A stretch of 64,000 nucleotides of DNA, taken from Agrypnia vestita. Its lineage: Eukaryota > Arthropoda > Insecta > Trichoptera > Phryganeidae. Position 1 is the stretch's first letter; every line of letters begins with the position of its first letter. The notes under the pieces were generated by a model, which was not told where the DNA came from, ran no database searches, and was given only the letters and a program-made list of their open reading frames with translations. The stretch is from NCBI GenBank assembly GCA_016648135.1, contig JADDOH010001576.1:62001-126000 (forward strand). The letters are read 5' to 3'. Shown piece after piece: positions 34,501 through 45,779 of this stretch. A program made the position numbers and the translations under genes.

Positions 34501-36236
34501 GTAAAAACTAGGGATGGGCGTTGAATGGACGAACTAGTTGAAATCAACCGTTGACGTTGCATCGACGCGTCGACCGTTTACGTTTATCGCATGGACTAGT
34601 TGAATTCGTAGACGGTGGACAGCGGACGCCGTGGTCGGTGGACGATTCGAGATTAACGCAATGCAAAGCAACGAGCGAAAGCAAGACAAAACGTCTCCGT
34701 TTATTTCTCTCTCATCATTTCAACTCTAAAGTACACCACCATAGAGTGCAGATCTGTGTACACGAACTATGACTAGAGATTTGAAATTTGAATACATGCG
34801 TAGCGCGAGATAGGCTTAATAAGCTATTATCTATTATTTTTTACTTGATTTTTTGTGATGTTACGTGCGACGATTCGGTGAATTCCCAATTTTACGCCGT
34901 ATAAAATAAAACAATTCTGTTTAATTATTTTTTTTTTATTTAACTATTATTATTTAATAGGCCGGCTAGATATTTTTCTAAAATCAATATTTTATTCGAT
35001 CGATCTCGACTTCTTATATATTTACCTGAAAAGGGATGCTAAAATTTAATTATTGTGTTATTTCCTTACTTTTCAACTTTAGCATATAAATGATAAACAA
35101 ACTTGTAGGGAATAAAATTTTCTATACCTAACTATGGTCCTTATTCAGGAGTCCAACATTAATTATTGTATATGTAATATAATCTTGAATTTAGGTTTAA
35201 TGAATTTTTATTATATATTCCCTATTTTCAACTTTATAGATAAAAAAATAAAACTATTATAATTTTGTTTACACCACTTTTTATTGGTTTTTTACATGTT
35301 TCGGGAACAATGTTCCTTTTCTCAAATTGAGCCTTAAACTAAAGTTGACAAATAATACAGATATATTTATTTATTAATAATGTCACCACAAAGTGAAAGT
35401 CTGACTTTGAAAGATGTATTCTTCAATAAATTTCTAGATAACATCTCAAATGTTAAGTATTTTTAAATTATGTATTTATTTATAAATTTATAGATAATAA
35501 ATAAATGTAAAGGTTTTTATCATTTTATTTAACTTGTATTGAAACGAATGAATTTTTCGTAATCGATTTGAGTTAGTGTAGTGATAGTCCAACGTTTTAC
35601 AAAAAATAATACTCATAATCAAGGCAGGAATATAGTCCTGCTAGGTTATTATTGTTTTCCAAATAACCCTGTACACATGTAATAATGTGTATCTAATATA
35701 TTTTTTTATACACACATTGCTTTGTACTTTATATTTTTAATTTTTATACTCATATTTTAATGCTTATACCCGATACTTTCACTGCTTATATATGTAGTTT
35801 ATATTTATATTTTACTGCTTACACCTGATATTGTTGTGTATACCTACTTCTTTCTTTATTATATATAGAAAGAAGTATATAAAACAATATGTAAAAGCCT
35901 ATAAACAAATAAATAATAAAATATTTATTTTTACATATAAGCACAAGTAGCGGTTTTACTTTCCCCGAAACTATATTCTTATGAACTTCTTTAAATTTTA
36001 AAAATTAACGTAATAAAAATAACCAATGGTTGTGCTGTCGAGCAGCGTCGCGTCAAACCGTAGACAGTTGACTATCGTCCCGATGTTTAGATAAACGTCC
36101 GCGACGTCCGCGTAACGAAGTTGACGCGTCAACTAGTTGACAAATTCAACTAGTTGATCGTCTCGTCGATGGATGGACGTGGACGGTCTCGTTTCGTCGA
36201 CGGTAAATACGTCGACGACCCATCCCTAGTAAAAAC
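34501..36236. mobile_element. Complete non-autonomous hAT-like element with 8-bp target duplication
   Basis: Element 34509-36228 (1,720 bp), flanked on both sides by GTAAAAAC, a perfect 8-bp duplication. Terminal inverted repeats TAGGGATGGG/CCCATCCCTA. Subterminal zones are rich in ACTAGTTGAA, GTCGAC and CGTCGACG words. An 8-bp duplication with TAGGG-type ends is characteristic of hAT. There is no transposase frame. 34900-36228 is nearly identical to 1-1327. Confidence 0.9.
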
Positions 36237-37126
36237 GTCGTTGTACTGCGCTGACTATATTTGAGGTTTGAAAGGTATCAACTTTAAATAACTAACCCAA
36301 GTTTCAAAGGAAAATCTTTTGTAGTTATCGAGCTATGACATAAAGTGTCTTTATGTAAATAAATCTTCAAAGTGCTCTGCCGCTCACCTGAGAAAAATCA
36401 CATGTGTCGTTATTCTACGATTATGTCGAAATGCACGTACCTACATTTCCTTTACTTGTATTTACTAAAGAATAAATATATAGGTATTAGCTTTTTAAAA
36501 TTTGTTTAAATTATTTGCTTGCATTTAAACGAATGCTCGATTGATATTTTTAATTGTGAGATTGACAATTAAAAATAAAATTATAGACAGTATTGATAAG
36601 TTTTGCTCAATTGATATGTTTAATTGTGAGATGTCAAATGTTACACATCATGTGAGACTACTGTATGGCTCGCTCGTTTTTTTTATTCATATCGTAATTT
36701 TTTATGCGTTTCTATTAAGAATACTTTTCTGAATAAATTTGTTATATTTTATCTATTTACTTTTTTGTACTTAATTAACCTGCTATCTGCCAAAATTCCC
36801 GAATTGAAATGCCAAAATATCCAATCCTTTTTACCTGCTATAGTAGGTATACATCTACAGAAACTATTTGATTCCAAAACGTAAGTCTGGCAGTCGCCGG
36901 CTTCTGCTCTATACGTCTCTTTTTGAGTATTGGAATAGCGATCATCTAAATGGTAATATTTTTATTTTCAGAATAGATGAGCGTGTCATTTTATTATTAA
37001 ATATGCATTACTGAATTTTTCCTTTTGAATTTGTCTCTGTATTTACTAAAGTCCTCGCGTTTTTACACAAGTTGATAAAACTCTTCGCGTTTACATTTAT
37101 TTCAGCCGGGATGTGAAATAAAATGA
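36237..37126. other. Intergenic DNA, nothing recognised
   Basis: AT-rich text without exon-like frames. A direct repeat TTTTAATTGTGAGAT occurs at about 36548 and 36619. Confidence 0.5.
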
Positions 37127-37380
37127 ATCCAGATAGCGAGCTCTGTCGTTGAAGGGTGCTTTCTGGTATCGCAAAGGAGATGGGCGAAACAATGCAGTTC
37201 AAATATTTGCGGTACACAAAATCCCATCCGCCGAGATGATTCTAGAGAAGCTGCGGATCTTCTGGAAACATCCAAACTCGTCCTTGATGTCGCACTTCTC
37301 GATTCTGGAGTCCCGGCGAAAAATATCCAATCCTGTTGCTCTACACTGATAGATTCTCTTTCTTTGTCTAAACTAATATA
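37127..37380 (+). other. Unassigned open stretch, cut by a MITE
   Basis: A + strand frame stays open for about 80 codons (REAADLLETSKLVLDVALLD, SGVPAKNIQSCC) and runs into the MITE inserted at 37381. Composition is more coding-like than the flanks. No family recognised; probably an old transposon coding remnant. Confidence 0.3.
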
Positions 37381-37903
37381 CAGGGTTATTTGTAAAACAT
37401 TAATAACCTCGCAGGGCTATATTCCTGCCTTGATTATGAGTCGAAAATGTTCAAGCTATCATGACCTTATATCAACAGTTAAGGAGATATGCGATATCAA
37501 AGTTTACATTTTTTTTTCAATATTTATGACTTATTTTTTGTAAAACGTTGGACTATCGTTACAGTAACTTATATCGAATATTAAAAATTCATTCCCTTTA
37601 ATACAAGTCAAATAAAAAAATAAAAACCTTCAAATTCCAATTGGAATTTTTTCAGGGTTTTTATCACTTTATTTAATTTGTATTGAAACGAATGAATTTT
37701 TCGTAATCGTTATGAGTTACTGTAATGATAGTCCAATGTTTTACAAAAAATGAGTCAGAAATATTGACGAAAAAATGCAAACTTTGATGTCGCATATCTC
37801 CTTAACTATTGATATTAGGTCATAATAGCTTGAACATTTTCGACTCATAATCAAGGCAGGAATATAGCCCTGCGAGGTTATTAATGTTTTACAAATAACC
37901 CTG
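37381..37903. repeat. TA-flanked long-palindrome MITE (523 bp)
   Basis: TA|CAGGGTTATTTGTAAAACAT and ATGTTTTACAAATAACCCTG|TA. The two halves are inverted copies over about 230 bp (CTGCCTTGATTATGAGTCGA facing its complement). Best-preserved member of the family at 5650 and 25527. Confidence 0.85.
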
Positions 37904-38050
37904 TATAGAGTGGTAAAGTTTGTAAGTTTGGATATAGATGATAATCTCCGAAACCACTCATCCGATTTCAAAAATTCTTTCACCAAAATTTACAATAGAC
38001 TTTCAGGGTGGACATAGGCTATATTAAGGCACTATTACGATCTGTATTAA

Positions 38051-38194
38051 CGTGGGCGTCCTCGCCGTGAATATCTTGAGCAAGTGTGCCAAGACATGAA
38101 TTGTGCCTCCTACACAGAGCTGAAGAGGGTCGCCGGAGACCGAGCGGAATGGAGAAGGAGACGTGCTTTGCTGCAAACCAATCCCACGGATTGA
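38051..38194 (+). pseudogene. RTE-like LINE C-terminal tail fragment
   Basis: Reads RGRPRREYLEQVCQDMN, then YTELKRVAGDRAEWRRRRAL, then stop: the standard last 45 residues of an RTE-like LINE protein. Everything upstream is lost. Confidence 0.65.
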
Positions 38195-38354
38195 AACCCA
38201 GGGAGGAAAGGGATTAACGTATGGCTTTGAATGCTGGGTATTGAGTAAAAAGGGTGAAATTTATCTCCTCTTTTTGAAAAAAAAATACTAAGAAAAATAT
38301 TCGTTTTAGAACACATAAACGGAGTTAAGGTTATTATTACGGTCGTTAGACATA

Positions 38355-38540
38355 TTTATCTGTAAATGGTTACGGATATGTTTTTCCGAGAAAAAATTCT
38401 CGACGTTTCGTTGAAGTCGTATTCAACGTCATTAGGAGAACGTACCCGCGGAGGTGTAGGGCGGATAGGCGTAAAGTCCGTCCAGAATTGTTTCTCGGAA
38501 AAACACACGGTTCGTATAAAATATCCGTAACCATTTACAG
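38355..38540. mobile_element. Penelope-like palindrome, family 5
   Basis: CTGTAAATGGTTACGGATAT, TTTTTCCGAGAAA at the left faces TTTCTCGGAAAAACACACGG and ATATCCGTAACCATTTACAG at the right. A hammerhead-like motif lies between them. Same family as 62255-62345. Confidence 0.65.
38402..38435 (-). ncRNA. Hammerhead-like motif, family 5
   Basis: Minus strand: CTAATGA (one change from CTGATGA), extra C, arm GTTGAA, loop, arm TTCAAC, then GAAACGTC. The GAAACGTC end is intact, but the core G is replaced by A, which should abolish cleavage. Confidence 0.5.
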
Positions 38541-38589
38541 TTCAATATAAACGGAGTTTGAAGAATAGGATACAACGAGGAGGTGAACA

Positions 38590-38862
38590 ATATTTAGAGT
38601 GAGTCCAACACAACACAATCGAGCAAAATAGGGATGCTGCGATGGGCAGGGCACGTAGAAAGAATGAGTGAAGAGAGAATGCCAAAAAAGATTCTCCACA
38701 CAAAGCCCCAAGGTAGACGCAGCGTTGGTAGACCCAAACTCCGATGGCTGGATTGAAGGCAACAAGACGTGAAAAGTATAGCCATCAGGGATTGGAGGAG
38801 TACGTTTCAGGATAAAGGAAGATGGAGAGGAATGTTGGAGGAGGCCAAGGCCCACGATGATC
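38590..38862 (+). pseudogene. RTE-like LINE 3' end (plus strand)
   Basis: Reads MLRWAGHVERMSEERMPKKI, GRRSVGRPKLRWLD, an in-frame stop, then DWRSTFQDKGRWRGML. Pattern of RTE-like C-termini. It ends against a minus-strand copy at GATGATCTTCTTC. Confidence 0.65.
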
Positions 38863-39332
38863 TTCTTCTTCTTCATCAGCCTTCGTCTTTCCGCTGCTGG
38901 ATATAGGCCTCTTCCTTATTTTTCCATTCTTCCCTGTTGTTGGCTAATTGTAGCCATTTCTTTCCCCCCACAGCGACAATATCATCGGCCCATCTCTTTT
39001 GAGGTCTTCCGATGCCTCTTTTATTTTCCCAAGGTCTCCATTTCAGAACTCTGGGAGGCCATCTTGTAGTATCCTGTCTTGCAACGTGTCCTGCCCATTG
39101 TCTTCGCTACACGATCCATGATATCCACTACTCTAGTTCTGCGCCTAATTTCGTCGTTTCTAATTCTATCTCTTAGGTTTACTCCAAGCATGGATCTCTC
39201 CATGGATCGTTGCGTGCATTTGAGCTTTTCTACACTTTTATTTGTAAGGGCCATAGTCTCCAATCCATACGTCATCACTGGCAGTATGCACGATGATGAT
39301 GATGGGTTATATATTATCCCCTTAAAATACAA
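38863..39332 (-). pseudogene. RTE-like LINE 3' end (minus strand)
   Basis: Minus strand: LPVMTYGLETMALTNKSVEK, then MLGVNLRDRIRNDEIRRRTR, then a frameshift and KRGIGRPQKRWADDIVAVGG. Same family as 45181-45565. The 3' tail is the GAAGAAGAAGATC microsatellite at 38863-38876. Confidence 0.75.
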
Positions 39333-39479
39333 GAGCTTTTCGTGGTGACCTATTTTACAACTAAAGCCGATGAAAGAATGGTAGAGTGATGCGTTTTTTA
39401 CGAACGCTGCATTAAGGGTATGAGATATTTAAATACTTTCTATAGAGAAGTTGTAGAAGTTAAAAAATTCTATAAAAAA

Positions 39480-39486
39480 GTCCAGG

Positions 39487-39531
<45 letters not shown>

Positions 39532-39575
39532 CACTGTGATAAAAAATGACGCGCAGCCGCGCGGGCACAGCTAGT
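39480..39575 (+). mobile_element. Helitron-like 3' terminus
   Basis: An (AT)n run, then GACGCGCAGCCGCGCGGGCACAGCTAG|T. A GC hairpin (CCGCGCGG) a few bases before a terminal CTAG followed by T is the layout of Helitron 3' ends. Shares its end with 51650. Confidence 0.55.
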
Positions 39576-39913
39576 CTGACATAAATCTGCATGTTGAATT
39601 CCGTATATATGTATAAGTCAACATTTTTTATATTCAGAATATTTAATTGTATCAATTGTTGTAATATTAAGTTGTGTGAGTTAAACTTGTATACAACTTC
39701 CAAAAATTTGATAGATGTGGTAGTCTACCGTGGGTGGAAATGATGAACGTTACATTGTGTAAAGTGATCACTTAATCCAGCCGTACTATAGGTCGTAAGC
39801 CCCATGGACACCTAAAAAGACTTCCATACCTACTTTCCCATATAAAAATATAGCTTCGTCTATACGAGATATCTATAATATATCTTGATTAATGATGTGT
39901 ATCCGAGTGTTCT

Positions 39914-40790
39914 TAAAAATTTGCACACACTCAAAATAAATGTAAAATAATGTCATTCTATAGATCAAAAACGCCTATTTCTTTTGACTACAAAATAGAA
40001 AATATAAAATTGGATGTAGTTAAGTCTATCAAGGACCTGGGAGTTATTCTGGACTATAAACTTACATTTAATGAACAAATAGATTATACGGTAAATAAAT
40101 CCTTAAAACTCTTAGGCTTTGTCAACAGAATGTCTTCTGATTTCACAAATACTCACACGATCAAAACTCTTTACTGTTCACTTGTCCGTCCTATCTTAGA
40201 ATATGCCTCTGTGATTTGGTCTCCCTTCTATACAAACCAAACACGTCACATCGAATCCCTGCAACATCGTTCCTTAAGAAAAGTCGCATGGATGATGGGC
40301 TTGGATAGAGGAGACTACTCCTACAGTGAAATTGAGTCAATGTTAAACATTTATAACCTCCAAAAACGTAGAGAAAACACTGACTTAATCACCATATTCA
40401 AAATATTAAACGGCCACACTGATGTGCCTTCGTTACTGGGCCAAATAAAATTCAATATCCCTTCCCGTAGACTCAGAAATAATGAAGTGTTGTTCCTTAG
40501 CCATCATAGAACCAATTATGGATTCCATGCTCCCATGTCACGGTTATGTCGTCTTATAAATTCAAGACAGGATCTGGACTTCTTTGGTGTAAGTCTGTCC
40601 AGATTTAAACAATCTCTGATTAGATAGTCCAGACCTTGTCTCCATCTTGTAAGTAATTTTCATTTGTCCTTGCTTTTGTATTTAAATTGCTATAATTTTT
40701 ATTCTGATGTATTATATATTGTTCATTTTATGTATTATATTTTATTGGACTATGTCCGTTAATATCAATAAAAAAAATACTGAATATACA
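39914..40790 (+). pseudogene. 5'-truncated jockey/CR1-like LINE with intact 225-codon C-terminus
   Basis: Frame 39950-40627 (open a little further upstream) encodes the end of a LINE reverse transcriptase and its C-terminal region: SIKDLGVILDYKLTFNEQID, LVRPILEYASVIWSPFY, HRTNYGFHAPMSRLCRLIN, then FGVSLSRFKQSLIR. No stop or shift in 225 codons suggests a fairly young copy. The 3' UTR continues to about 40790 and ends AATAAAAAAAATA. Palm-domain catalytic motifs are missing, so it cannot be active. Confidence 0.85.
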
Positions 40791-40792
40791 GG

Positions 40793-42272
40793 ATGTTTCA
40801 TAGCTAGTAGCAAAAATTTTAGAAGAGGATTCCTGCCTTGATAATGAGTCGAAAATGCTTCGAGATGGTGTGAACCCCCAACTAAGGGTGGAAAACGAAG
40901 GAAGTTTGCGTATCCCTTCACGTCTGCGTGTGTTTGCTCGCTGTCTCTCCCTGTACATCAAGGTGTCGGTCCCCCTCATTACTACCCGGCCGATCAAATA
41001 GAAAACCCCTCAGCAGTGGTAAACCTGAACAAATAAATTAGGGTTGTGAAGAACGCATTCTGTGCCCTGTGCTACGACTGATAATGCGAATCCCTGTGTT
41101 AACCTTTCTCGTACGGTGCTAAAATGAAACGCGCGCTCCTGTACTGTACGTGAAGATTTTTGGAACGAAGGAACTCCTGTGTGTCGGTGATGTAACGTAG
41201 GTCTACCTGTCATAGAAAATATGAAATATCTACCTTATTTACGCAAACTAAAACGTCACATTTTTTGTAATCATCGAATAGACATTTTCACACCAAAATG
41301 ACTAAATTAAACCGTTAGGAATGTACGGATTTTTTAATTAAAAATATTTATTCATTACTCTCGTATTTTCGGCCAGTGTGTAAAAGAGAGAAAAATATTG
41401 CACATTGCAGTTAAATCGAGCAAGAAAGAGCACGACAATACCACACATTTCATGTAGGACAGAGATGGCGGTTGCTTGGTTTTCGGCGAAAGCGAAAACA
41501 ATATAGAAAGAGTACGGTAGAGTCGGGTAACACGTGTCAGACAAAGACGGAGTGCAGGCGACTGACGCGAGCTGGCGACCGCGTCGTTGAATTCAGTTGC
41601 TAATGATACGTCGGCGGAAGCGCACGCAAATTCGATATGCCATGATTTTATAATAATTTATTAAAATAATGCAAATATGTATGTTTACCTTACATAATTA
41701 TATAAAGGGACCTTTAAAAATTCTTATTTTTATCGTATATATGTATATTTTATCACACATTAAAAACTATGCCGATTTTTAATCAGGTATTTCAGGTCTC
41801 CGAAGGTATTTTTTAGCACAGTCTTTCAAGAGTTAACGCGGCTTGCGGTAGGATTTGACTGGTACATAGGAATCGTCACGTAAGGAAAAAGCGGTATACC
41901 CCCTCCATGCGATGAGATTCGAGTAGACGAGCATCGTGCGCGACAGGTTGTATAACCTCAAAACTGAATGCGCGGAAATGTTGTTAATACTTGTTTGTTT
42001 TTGTTTTAAATCATACGTGAGTTACATTGTCTCATTACGAGTCATCCATATATTACGTCACATATTTTGCAATTTAAAACTTAGAAATTTATTTATGTAT
42101 TTATTTATTTTAATTTATTGGTTTTCATACAGCCATATAATTAATAAATCTTGAAAAAAAACAATAATTGATGTACAGAGTCTCGGGCCAATTACAAGAA
42201 AATACATATATACAATAATATTTTACCAGGATCGATAAAAAAATAAGAAAAAACAACGTGTCAAATAGTGAG
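40793..42272. other. MITE fragment, then unassigned DNA
   Basis: 40793-40900 (TACAGGATGTTTCATAGC, CTGCCTTGATAATGAGTCGA) is a distant member of the CAGGGT-palindrome family. The rest has no recognised gene. 41540-41640 is GC/CpG-rich. 42035-42060 carries GTCATCCATATATTACG. Confidence 0.45.
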
Positions 42273-42790
42273 TTAGTGTGAGTGTGTGTATTTGTGTGTT
42301 TTTATATGTTCGTGTGTGTGTTCACATGTGTGGGAAGAAAAATGTAATCGCGCGAGTTTATACGTAAGGGATTTTGTAAACTGCTCAAAACTTAAATTTA
42401 AAATATCGAGATCTGCAAAGGCAGTGTCGTAGGTATCTAGAACTCTGTTAATAATACAGTTTTTACCGTAGTTTGTTCTGCAATGATTTAAGTGGAAAAG
42501 GCGCGGTGCTCTTGTTCGTCCCTGCGGGACATTAAAGTGTATCGAATTTAAAATTTCAGGAGAATCTGTGCGATTATTGAGTATTTTGTAAAGGTATTTC
42601 ATATCGCTTGTCGTTCGCCTGTCTTCGAGATGTTATCTTGTGGTACTTATATGCGTCGTCATAGTTATCGAAATGGATGTAATTTTTGAAATTCAGCGCT
42701 TTTGTAAACGTCTGCTGAATGCGATCGAGACGCTTTTTATGTATTTCGTAATGATCATATGAAACGTGCAATTCCAAAATTATTAATATA
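42273..42790 (-). pseudogene. Jockey-like LINE C-terminus with frameshift and GT-rich tail
   Basis: Minus strand: SYDHYEIHKKRLDRIQQTF, then (shifted near 42610) MKYLYKILNNRTDSPEILN and LFHLNHCRTNYGKNCIINRV. These are the end of a jockey-like reverse transcriptase protein. The end of the frame runs through GT/CA-rich low-complexity DNA at 42280-42325. Confidence 0.75.
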
Positions 42791-43319
42791 TTTCTAGTTA
42801 AAATATATATTTTTAAATCAACGATAAATTAAGCATTTTAGAAATATTACAAAGCATAACACAAACGAACGATACAAAATTTAAACATCTTGTCTCCACG
42901 GAATTTGAAACCTTTCCTTTATATTATTTATGACTGGCACAGCAGTAGCTTCGTTCTCGATTTGGATAATGTTAGGAACATTCAATTTGTACATTAATAT
43001 TTTAAAGGTTTTCGTCAGAGTTGAGTTTTAAATACTTTAGATTTATACATGTGACGTCACGAAGTTTATGACTCGTCCCATCATTTTTTATTTTTCGGCA
43101 CATTTGATGCAACACACAGTATTATATTATATTCAAGAACGCATTCTTATTGTGAACTTGCAATTTTTTCAGAACAAAGTTTTGTGAAATTAGCAAAATA
43201 TTTTTTCTTGGATTTGATTTTTTTGTCTGCCTTTCTAATTGATTAATAAATTTTATCAAATTATGAAATAAAACAATGAACTTTGTTTTTTTCCACTTAT
43301 ATTTGAGCGCTTGTTTCAC

Positions 43320-43353
43320 TACATGTTTCGGAAACGTCCGTTTCCTTCATCAG
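43320..43353 (-). ncRNA. Hammerhead-like motif, family 6 (best preserved)
   Basis: Minus strand: CTGATGA, extra A, stem arm GGAAAC, loop GGAC, arm GTTTCC, then GAAACATGTA. All core positions match and stem II is perfect. ACATGT is self-complementary, which suits a very short stem III or dimer. It lies about 150 bp downstream of the Penelope coding remnant on the same strand. Confidence 0.75.
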
Positions 43354-43499
43354 GTGAATTAATACTGAGGTATGTGGGAGTGGTTGTCTGGTGTGTGGGT
43401 TGTGGATTCGGTAGAAGTGGAGGGGGTATCTAGGTGGTGGGAGATCGGGAACATTGTAAGAAGGGGTGATGTGAAGGGTTGTACTTGATTATTGATTAT

Positions 43500-43920
43500 G
43501 TTATTTGTTGTGTTTCTAAATTATTTTGTTTTAGGCCGTATGTCTGTTTATGTAGGATGTGTATTTTTGTATTGCTTAATGCGTGGTTATTTTCTATAAC
43601 ATGATTAGCATATTCTGAAAAATTATGATTTGTTTCTCTCTTGTTTCTATTGATCTGCCTGTCCGACCTATATGTGTCAACTCACAATCCCCACATTCTA
43701 GTTTATTAACCCCACTACAGTGTAATTTGTTAAGATTTTTCGACTTATTATTTTTTAATTGTTTTTTAATTGAATTGTCAGTGTATAAAGCTGGTTTTAT
43801 ATTATTTGGTAGTTTTCTGGTAATATCGTATGATATTGTATCTATATAAAGTATTTTTCGCCAGTTATTGTGTGTGTCTTTGGTAAAAGAGTTGTATACG
43901 TATTTTTTTATTATGTTGGT
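43500..43920 (-). pseudogene. Penelope-like element: GIY-YIG endonuclease remnant
   Basis: Minus strand, one frame: YVYNSFTKDTHNNWRKILYI, then NKLHCSGVNKLECGDCELTH, IGRTGRSIETRE. After a frameshift near 43620, EYANHVIENNHALSNTKIHI continues. The Cys-x-x-Cys before THIGRTGR-type residues and the following helix match the GIY-YIG domain at the end of Penelope proteins; the second GIY-YIG-core tyrosine is His here. The ribozyme-like motif at 43320 is its 3' partner. Broken and 5' truncated. Confidence 0.75.
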
Positions 43921-43928
43921 TTGGATTT

Positions 43929-44477
43929 TTACTTCCTTTCTTTTAACTCGTGGCGTCTGCTTGCTTGCCGGCTTGCCGGGTGAAAAAACTTTGGATCAAC
44001 TTTTAACCTTTTTCCCGTGATCCAATCGAGTTGAAACTTGGCAAGTAGACTCGTGGCGACGATCACGAAGATCTATCAAATTTAAGTTAAAAAAAAATAA
44101 TAATTACAGTATAATTTCGGATTTTTAGAAATTTTATTGGTTTTTTCAAATTGGAATCATTAGAAAAGTTTGATTAGCAACGGCGGCCCGATACCGTCGC
44201 GGAATATTTTCTAAATTTGAATTACTCCGTCGGTATACATAATAGGTACTTCACTACGAATGTCGAAAATCTAAATTGACTGACAAATGTTTTTAGAATT
44301 TAATCTGCAAAGCATGAAGTATCCTATCAAAGATCAAAACATCTGACATTTTAGAAATATATTAAATTCCTGTAAGTTTAGTGTTATGTTATATGTTTTA
44401 ATTCGTCTTTAATTTTTGTTATATTTTACAAAGAAAGGGAGTATGATAAAAACTTGGTTTTTACGGGTTACTTTTGT
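43929..44477 (+). repeat. CTCCC-ended repeat family, copy 3
   Basis: From TTTTTACTTCCTTTCTTTTAA to AAGAAAGGGAGTATGATAAAA. Nearly identical to copies 2 and 5, including CGTCGCGGAATATTTTCTAA and TACATAATAGGTACTTCACT. Confidence 0.7.
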
Positions 44478-44534
44478 TCTGAATAAATTGCAACTTCACA
44501 ATAAGAATGTGCTCTTGGATACAATATTACATCA

Positions 44535-44753
44535 TTCATCTTCACGTGAATTCTCGCAAAACGTCATTTTATAAATCGAAAACAATTTGAATAATCCCTC
44601 GTCATCTGTATCCTCGACGCTTCTCGGAGACTGCTGGAGCCGAAGGTACGAGGAGCCAGCCCTGCCAAGCTGCCAGTCGGGGATTAGATCGTCTGGGAAA
44701 TAGACTGTCATATCACAAAATTGCACGGATTGCATCCACTGCAGCGGAACCTA
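44535..44753 (-). CDS. Exon-like frame of unknown function
   Basis: Minus strand: a possible acceptor (gttagtgatttag) is followed by about 72 open codons, VPLQWMQSVQFCDMTVYFPD, DLIPDWQLGRAGSSYLRLQQ, SPRSVEDTDDEGLFKLFSIY, then a tail ending NSREDE and a stop. GC content is higher than its surroundings and codon use looks host-like. No family recognised. It could be the last exon of a host gene whose other exons lie at higher coordinates, or a transposon remnant. The pyrimidine tract is weak. Confidence 0.35.
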
Positions 44754-44777
44754 AATCACTAACCAACAAGACATAAT

Positions 44778-44972
44778 GTAAGAAATGAGTAGCTTGTTCG
44801 TCTTGTGGTTGGACTCTCGCCTCGTGATCCAAAGGTCGCAGGTTCGAATCTCACTCCAGACAAGCAAGTTGGTCCTATTTTCATAGCACAAGCGTTTAGC
44901 TTAATTTGAAAAAAGTAAGAATATTGATGTGACACGAATTCCGTGTTCGCATCTCTATTAAAAAAAAAAAAA
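44778..44972 (+). repeat. tRNA-derived SINE with target duplication
   Basis: Head GTTGGACTCTCGCCTCGTGA (A-box-like) and GGTTCGAATCTCACTCC (B box), then a short body and an A-run at 44959-44971. Flanked by ACATAAT on both sides (44771-44777 and just after the A-run). These are standard SINE features; the copy looks young. Confidence 0.78.
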
Positions 44973-45107
44973 CATAATAATTCGAGAATTAATATTTTTG
45001 AAAAACCGCTGTTGGTGATGTGCCGGATATCCGTATCCGTATCTGCGGATATCCGAGAGAGAGAAAAGATCTGTACCCGCTACTTTTTGGCGATTCTTTT
45101 AAGTTAT

Positions 45108-45735
45108 TAAATTTCACAATCAAGTTGGTTTTTCGAATCCTCGAGAACATTCTTTTCATTTTTAGTGTTTAAGAGAAGTTCCATTATCCATGCTTGATCT
45201 ATGAGAAGATGCATGGAGAGATCCATGCTTGGAGTAAGCCTAAGAGATAGAATTAGAAATGACGAAATTAGGCGCAGAACTAGAGTAGTGGATATCATGG
45301 ATCGTGTAGCGAAGCTAAAATGGCAATGGACAGGAAACGTTGCAAGACAGGATACTACAAGATGGCCTCCCAGAGCTCTGAAATGGAGACCTTGGGAAAA
45401 TAAAAGAGGCATCGGAAGACCTCAAAAGAGATGGGCCGATGATATTGTCGCTGTGGGGGGAAAGAAATGGCTACAATTAGCCAACAACAGGAAAGAATGG
45501 AAAAATAAGGAAGAGGCCTATATCCAGCAGTGGAAAGACGAAGGCTGATGAAGAAGAAGAAGAAGGAGAAGTTTCCCGTCACTTCTAGGCTGTTCCAGGC
45601 GTCTCCCGAATGTTGTACATAATTCTAGAGTGCTGTGGGGTGTTCTAGAGCTTTCTATAGTGTCGTTCTAAAGTTACGTGTTACAAGGGATTCAGACAGT
45701 TGTATTTACAGCAGCAACTCCTTAATGATCATTTT
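45108..45735. repeat. Repeat family G, copy 2, split by a LINE insertion
   Basis: 45119-45180 (TTGGTTTTTCGAATCCTCGA) and 45566-45735 (CCCGAATGTTGTACATAATT, GTGTTCTAGAGC) match consecutive parts of 28970-29140. The RTE copy between them is flanked by GAGAAGTT. Confidence 0.6.
45181..45565 (+). pseudogene. RTE-like LINE 3' end with 8-bp target duplication
   Basis: Frame 45201-45548: MLGVSLRDRIRNDEIRRRTR, WQWTGNVARQDTTRW, KRGIGRPQKRWADDIVAVGG, WKNKEEAYIQQWKDEG, stop. The tail is GATGAAGAAGAAGAAG. Flanked by GAGAAGTT at 45173-45180 and 45566-45573. Only about 115 codons of the protein remain, uninterrupted, so the insertion is fairly young. Confidence 0.85.
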
Positions 45736-45779
45736 TGGTGAATGTTCGTTGCTGATCGTAATAATATTTATATAAAAAT

